The position numbers and the translations under genes were made by a program. The notes below the pieces were generated by a model, which was not told the origin of the DNA, did no database searches, and saw only the letters and a list, made by a program, of their open reading frames with translations. Source: an uncultured Verrucomicrobiota bacterium (GTDB lineage Bacteria > Verrucomicrobiota > Verrucomicrobiia > Chthoniobacterales > SZAS-18). From it: 8,004 nt of DNA. Shown here piece after piece: positions 5,129-8,004 of the stretch (position 1 is the first letter of the stretch; every line of letters starts with the position of its first letter). The stretch covers positions 1-8,004 of the forward strand of contig CALMVM010000009.1 of the NCBI GenBank assembly GCA_937873255.1, written 5' to 3'.

Positions 5129-6166
5129 ATGCTCCTCCACGCCAAACAACCCAATCAGCTCGACGACCTCCTGGCGGCCAAAAAGGTTTGGTCCGCCCGG
5201 TTGTTGAACGCGCCGCGCCCGACTGGCTTCCGCGCGCTGGGGGCGGCATCCGGTTCCGCGCCCGACCAGAACGTCGTGGGCGTGGGCGTGGGCGAAAAGT
5301 TCGATGGCACCCAGCCCACCGGGGTGCTGGCGATCAAGTTTTTCGTCCGCCGCAAGTACGCGCCGAGCGAACTGGCCGGCAAGCAGACCCTGCCCAAAAG
5401 CATCGACGGCCTGCCCGTAGACGTAGAGGAAACGGGCCTGCTGCGCGCCTTCGCACCGAAGAAAACATCGGCCTCCGCCTCTAGCGGTGCGCTGCCCAAC
5501 CCGAAAGCCCGCCACCGGCCCGCGCAGCCCGGCTGCTCGGTCGGGTTCCAGTTCCCGCCGCCCGCCGCCATGGTCATGGCCGGCACGTTCGGCGCGGTGG
5601 TCAAGGACGCGGCGGGCCGCTACATCCTCAGCAACAACCATGTGCTCGCCGACGAGGGCCGGTTGCCTGCGGGCGCGGACATCTTCCAGCCTGGATTGCT
5701 CGACGGCGGCAGTCCCGCCACGGACAAGGTCGCCAAGCTCGCCCGCTTCATCCCGCTGCAAGCCGGCGTGATGAACAAGGTGGACTGCGCCATCGCCAAG
5801 GGCAACGACGCGAACGTTCTTTCCCCGGCGATTCTGCACGTCGGTGCGCCCAGCGGCACGGCGCAGGCCGCCATCGACATGCGCGTGCACAAGTTCGGCC
5901 GCACGACGAGCTACACCGTCGGCCACGTCACCAGCACGGCCACGGACGTGACCGTCGGCTACGAGACCGGCAACTTTACCTTCGAGGACCAGATCATCAT
6001 CGTGGGCGACGGCGGCTCGTTCAGCGACGCGGGCGACAGCGGCTCGCTGATCCTGGAGCGGCAGACCAACCGCGCCGTCGGCCTGCTCTTCGGCGGCTCG
6101 CGCACCCACACCATCGCCAACCACCTGGCCGACGTGCTCTCCGCGCTCAAGGTGACATTGGCTTGA
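5129..6166 (+). CDS. trypsin-fold serine protease with N-terminal GVGVG domain
   Basis: The product has 345 residues. Residues 11-107 form an N-terminal domain with VVGVGVGEKF (49-58), a strand GVLAIKFFVRRKYAP and LPKSIDGLPVDVEETG. A Ser/Ala/Pro linker (111-135) follows. Residues 136-345 are a chymotrypsin-like protease with all triad motifs: H171 in LSNNHVLAD, D219 in VDCAIAK and S304 in GDSGSL. KFGRTTSYTVGHV (255-267) is typical of the bacterial NAL1-like trypsin group. No signal peptide or membrane helix is present, so it probably acts in the cytoplasm. The start at 5129 is the first ATG after the AT-rich divergent region; no SD is seen. The next gene, 32 bases downstream, encodes a protein related to its N-terminal domain, suggesting a protease with a cognate regulator. 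The intact triad argues for activity; the substrate is unknown. Confidence 0.9.
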   Translation: MLLHAKQPNQLDDLLAAKKVWSARLLNAPRPTGFRALGAASGSAPDQNVVGVGVGEKFDGTQPTGVLAIKFFVRRKYAPSELAGKQTLPKSIDGLPVDVEETGLLRAFAPKKTSASASSGALPNPKARHRPAQPGCSVGFQFPPPAAMVMAGTFGAVVKDAAGRYILSNNHVLADEGRLPAGADIFQPGLLDGGSPATDKVAKLARFIPLQAGVMNKVDCAIAKGNDANVLSPAILHVGAPSGTAQAAIDMRVHKFGRTTSYTVGHVTSTATDVTVGYETGNFTFEDQIIIVGDGGSFSDAGDSGSLILERQTNRAVGLLFGGSRTHTIANHLADVLSALKVTLA

Positions 6167-6198
6167 AAAACCACGCGGATGACCGGAGAGTTGAGCGA

Positions 6199-6423
6199 AT
6201 GACTACCGAGAACGACGTGCTCCAGATCAAGCGTCGGCACTCCGCGCAGTTGCTCCAGCAGCCCGGTGTCTGCGGGGTCGGCGTGGAAAAAGACGCCGCA
6301 CAGGGGTTTGTGCTGGCAGTCCATCTCGACGCGAGCCAGCCCAAGGCCGGTGCCGGCTTGCCCGCCTCCATCGACGGAGCACCCGTCAAGTTGATTCACA
6401 GCGGCCCCTTCTTGAAGCAGTGA
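6199..6423 (+). CDS. 74-aa protein related to the protease N-terminal domain
   Basis: From the ATG at 6199, with GGAGAG at 6185-6190 as one of the few good SD sites in the window, this encodes 74 residues. Its order of motifs mirrors the protease N-terminal domain: HSAQLLQQ against WSARLLNA, GVCGVGVEKD against VVGVGVGEKF, GFVLAVHLD against GVLAIKFFV, and LPASIDGAPVKLIHSGPF against LPKSIDGLPVDVEETGLL. It therefore looks like a free-standing copy of that domain without the protease part. An upstream in-frame start near 6163 would overlap the protease stop and has no SD. Likely co-transcribed with the protease, it could be an inhibitor, a chaperone-like pro-domain or a targeting subunit; these roles are inferred. 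It ends 103 bases before the convergent TPR-like gene. Confidence 0.8.
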   Translation: MTTENDVLQIKRRHSAQLLQQPGVCGVGVEKDAAQGFVLAVHLDASQPKAGAGLPASIDGAPVKLIHSGPFLKQ

Positions 6424-6526
6424 GGACTCTCCGCAACGCTTGACTGGACCGCCGGACCAGAGGCACATCACGTTGAATTGCCGGCCTGCAACTTTTGCTC
6501 CAGTGAGCTTGGTCCATCCGTACGAT
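6424..6526. other. convergent intergenic region with imperfect hairpin
   Basis: Two genes end toward each other here. CTGGACC GCC GGACCAG (6444-6460) is an imperfect palindrome with one A-A mismatch that could form a short bidirectional hairpin. No T tract flanks it, so termination is only a possibility. Confidence 0.25.
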
Positions 6527-6982
6527 TTACCGCCGTGGCGGTAGCCCCAGCAACTCCCGGAAACGGGGATCGTCCTCAAACGCCTCCAGGTCATTTTCGT
6601 CCTGATCTTTCGGAGAGCCATCGGGATTCTGGCCTTCCTTTTGCAGCAGGCGCTGCATCAACGGCAGCCAGTCCCGCGAAAGTCGCAGGCTTTCCTCCAA
6701 GGCTTGGTACGCGGCCTCCGTCGCTACCCGGATGCTTTCCCCGGAAGACCCGCCGCCTCTCTCGCCGGTGGACCGCTTTAACCAGGCGACTTTCTGGCCG
6801 TAGGCGCACGCCAGATTCAGCAGGATGGCGTCATCCTTCTCCTTGGGATACTTGGTGTTATATTCCTCGCAGAGCATGATCGCGGCCTCGAAGCCGTTCG
6901 GCGGCGGATCGTAGAGGAAGGAGTAAACGAGCGCATTGTACACGTTGCGGACCACCCGGTGATCCGAGGGTACCGCATTCAT
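6527..6982 (-). CDS. TPR-like helical protein (151 aa)
   Basis: From the ATG at 6982 this encodes 151 soluble residues. FEAAIMLCEEYNTKYPKEKD (31-50) followed by DAILLNLACAYGQKV (51-65) has the alternating small and aromatic pattern of a tetratricopeptide helix pair. TEAAYQALEESLRLSRDWLP (88-107) looks like a second one. The C-terminus DLEAFEDDPRFRELLGLP (131-148) resembles the D-P-x-F-x-x-L ending of many TPR arrays. A Gly/Ser loop (STGERGGGSSGES, 71-83) and an acidic, Gln/Asn-rich stretch (116-132) separate these parts. TPR proteins usually mediate protein-protein contacts. A TTG at 7018 would lengthen the protein but has little support. It lies downstream of mntA-hepT on the same strand, after a hairpin and a short remnant frame; a link to that pair or to the convergent protease genes is not established. 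Confidence 0.75.
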   Translation of the reverse strand: MNAVPSDHRVVRNVYNALVYSFLYDPPPNGFEAAIMLCEEYNTKYPKEKDDAILLNLACAYGQKVAWLKRSTGERGGGSSGESIRVATEAAYQALEESLRLSRDWLPLMQRLLQKEGQNPDGSPKDQDENDLEAFEDDPRFRELLGLPPRR

Positions 6983-7091
6983 AGCGTTGAGTGAACGTCT
7001 GCACGCCCGCGCCGGCAAGCGAGAGGAGTTCGGTCCTCTCAGAGATAAAATCTGCGATTACATCGACCTGCTCGTCGCACTGGAACGGCAA
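6978..7091 (-). pseudogene. short remnant reading frame upstream of the TPR-like gene
   Basis: Before the TPR-like gene a different minus frame reads PFQCDEQVDVIADFISERTE then LLSLAGAGVQTFTQRYE, with coding-like composition, opening at a TTG at 7091 or upstream. At about 6980 it runs into the ATG region of the TPR-like gene one frame away. It is either the lost N-terminal part of that protein, disconnected by a frameshift, or the end of another eroded gene. Past 6978 the frame stays open to 6858 but looks non-coding. Confidence 0.35.
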
Positions 7092-7113
7092 ACGCCGCGC
7101 CCATCACTCAAGT

Positions 7114-7136
7114 CAGGGTGATGCGTTCCCACCCTG
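7114..7136 (-). terminator. hairpin just after hepT
   Basis: CAGGGTG (7114-7120) and CACCCTG (7130-7136) pair perfectly across nine bases. The hairpin begins four bases past the hepT stop on the minus strand. The sequence after it (GACTTGAG on minus) has no T run, so it may act as a weak terminator or as a 3' end stabiliser of the toxin-antitoxin mRNA. Confidence 0.35.
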
Positions 7137-7140
7137 CTCT

Positions 7141-7506
7141 TCATTCTTTGCCGGGCGGCGGCTCGGCACGCAGGATGGCTTCCACCGCCGGCAGCAGCTT
7201 AGGAATGTCCTCGGAGATTGTTTCCCACAACAGGTCCAGGTCGATCCCGTCGTAACCGTGAATCAGCCGATTCCTCATGCCGGCGATCAGTCGCCACGGG
7301 ACGCCGGGATGCTGGCCCTCGAATTGCGGCCCGAGACGTCTGGTCGCTTCTCCGACGACTTCCACGCAACGGATGATGGCATACCGTGTCTCCCACTCAG
7401 ATTCCAGACGCTCCCGCGTGCCCAGGCGGGCCGCCAAGACGCTTGCCTTCTGGCAGTGGTCCACGATGTGGCCAAGCGCGTCAAGCTGCCGCTGGTTCAG
7501 CTTCAT
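7141..7506 (-). CDS. hepT: HEPN-domain toxin HepT (DUF86)
   Basis: From the ATG at 7506 this encodes 121 residues, the usual HepT size. It is all-helical, with R78-N-R-L-I-H83-G-Y85 in the segment GMRNRLIHGYDGIDLDLLW, the RX4HXY signature of the family. In characterised HepT proteins the Arg and His form the RNase-type active site, and the Tyr is the residue to which MntA attaches AMP, silencing the toxin. The preceding RYAIIRCVEVVGEATRRL helix is also typical of DUF86. Its first 26 bases overlap the end of mntA, a tight coupling usual for toxin-antitoxin pairs. A GTG at 7536 would add ten residues but has no SD. Catalytic residues are intact. Family role is known from other HEPN/MNT pairs; activity here is inferred. 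Confidence 0.92.
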   Translation of the reverse strand: MKLNQRQLDALGHIVDHCQKASVLAARLGTRERLESEWETRYAIIRCVEVVGEATRRLGPQFEGQHPGVPWRLIAGMRNRLIHGYDGIDLDLLWETISEDIPKLLPAVEAILRAEPPPGKE

Positions 7507-7843
7507 AGACGACGCGCGCGTCCCGTGCGACCGCACGAGCGAGGGAACGATTTCCGACGCTGGCAGCCGTCCGCACCGAGCCAGCGGTGATCAAATTGAC
7601 CGGAACGTCCAGATCGGCAGCCAACTCGCCTTCCAAGTCATTGAGGAACGCAAATCCCGCCATGCCGCGCGGGACGCTCCCTAGCGCGAACTCGACCACG
7701 AGATCCACGTCGCTCAACGGCGTGGCCTCGCCCCGTGCCACGCTGCCGAAAAGCTCGATGCGCCGCACTTCTGGGTGTGCGCGTCCAAACGCCGCCAACA
7801 CCGGTTGCAGGGCTTCGAGCGTGGGTGCTGGTCTGTTGAGCAT
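7481..7843 (-). CDS. mntA: MNT-domain nucleotidyltransferase antitoxin MntA
   Basis: From the ATG at 7843 this encodes 120 residues. The minimal nucleotidyltransferase signature GSX10DXD is complete: G33-S34 in FGSVARGEATPLSDVDLVVE, with D45 and D47. D79 in ADLDVPVNLIT is the likely third metal-binding carboxylate. In characterised pairs MntA transfers AMP from ATP to the Tyr of HepT's RX4HXY motif and so neutralises it. The antitoxin gene comes first here and its end overlaps hepT by 26 bases. A GTG at 7870 would add nine residues, but it abuts the predicted -10 element (7862-7867), which favours the ATG at 7843. No SD is seen. The protein should be active. Confidence 0.92.
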   Translation of the reverse strand: MLNRPAPTLEALQPVLAAFGRAHPEVRRIELFGSVARGEATPLSDVDLVVEFALGSVPRGMAGFAFLNDLEGELAADLDVPVNLITAGSVRTAASVGNRSLARAVARDARVVYEAEPAAA

Positions 7844-7861
7844 CGTGCTGATTCCAAGATG

Positions 7862-7890
7862 ATCGTACACCCGTGCCGGAGCGAAGTCAC
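7862..7890 (-). promoter_or_regulatory. putative sigma-70-type promoter of mntA-hepT
   Basis: On the minus strand GTGACT (7890-7885, four of six to TTGACA) and TACGAT (7867-7862, four of six to TATAAT) are 17 bases apart. A transcript would begin around 7853-7856, leaving a leader of about ten bases before the ATG at 7843, in keeping with the absence of an SD. Confidence 0.4.
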
Positions 7891-8004
7891 TCGCGTTTGG
7901 CGCGCCTCATCCGAACACGCTTCGACTTTCCGCGCAGGCTGTTATTTTGCCTCGTTACAGTGCGCTTGGCTCTGCCACCGCCCCTCCTTCCCCCGCCACA
8001 GGAC

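Noticed and set aside
5081..6124. A 347-codon minus-strand frame opposite the protease gene
   Set aside because: It is a GC-skew shadow of the protease gene, whose complete catalytic triad fixes the true strand and frame.
1..8004. CRISPR array, tRNA or rRNA genes
   Set aside because: No regularly spaced direct repeats and no sequence resembling tRNA or rRNA was found on reading through.

Overview
The window is GC-rich bacterial DNA with few Shine-Dalgarno sequences at its credible starts. It reads as an accessory or defence-type island, not core chromosome. Low SD use and many small high-GC relics would fit an environmental lineage such as Verrucomicrobiota, but no gene here fixes the taxonomy, so that is a weak guess. 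No integrase, CRISPR array, tRNA or rRNA was seen.

Positions 1-3312 are a gene graveyard with one intact gene inside it. They hold the 3' end of a membrane-protein gene, the last ~55 codons of an IS5-type transposase, a frameshifted small gene (745-1006, minus), a frameshifted VapC/PIN toxin remnant (1188-1416, minus) that runs into the 3' part of a two-helix membrane-protein gene, an intact TIR-domain gene (1651-2415, minus), and a damaged plus-strand run. That run is a frameshifted small ORF (2505-2713), a charged helical protein (2710-3129) joined to it by an ATGA overlap, and an excisionase-like helix-turn-helix frame with a lesion (3081-3312).

Positions 3313-4168 have no convincing gene but are rich in inverted repeats. 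The main one is a 127-base imperfect palindrome with 37-nt arms (3336-3372 and 3426-3462, 30/37 matching), followed by several shorter hairpins and a perfect 6+6 palindrome.

Positions 4169-6423 form an intact, divergently organised hydrolase cassette. A permuted papain-fold (YiiX/DUF830-like) enzyme lies on minus. After a 99-bp intergenic region, a trypsin-fold serine protease and a 74-aa protein lie on plus. The small protein is visibly related to the N-terminal 'GVGVG ... LPxSIDGxPV' domain of the protease, suggesting a stand-alone pro-domain, inhibitor or adaptor.

Positions 6527-7843 (minus) hold an intact mntA-hepT (MNT/HEPN) toxin-antitoxin pair with overlapping genes and a plausible promoter, then a hairpin, a remnant reading frame and a TPR-like helical protein.

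The TIR, HEPN/MNT and PIN elements are typical of bacterial conflict and stress loci. The protease cassette between them is the best candidate for a little-described functional unit. Whether it works with its neighbours is inference.
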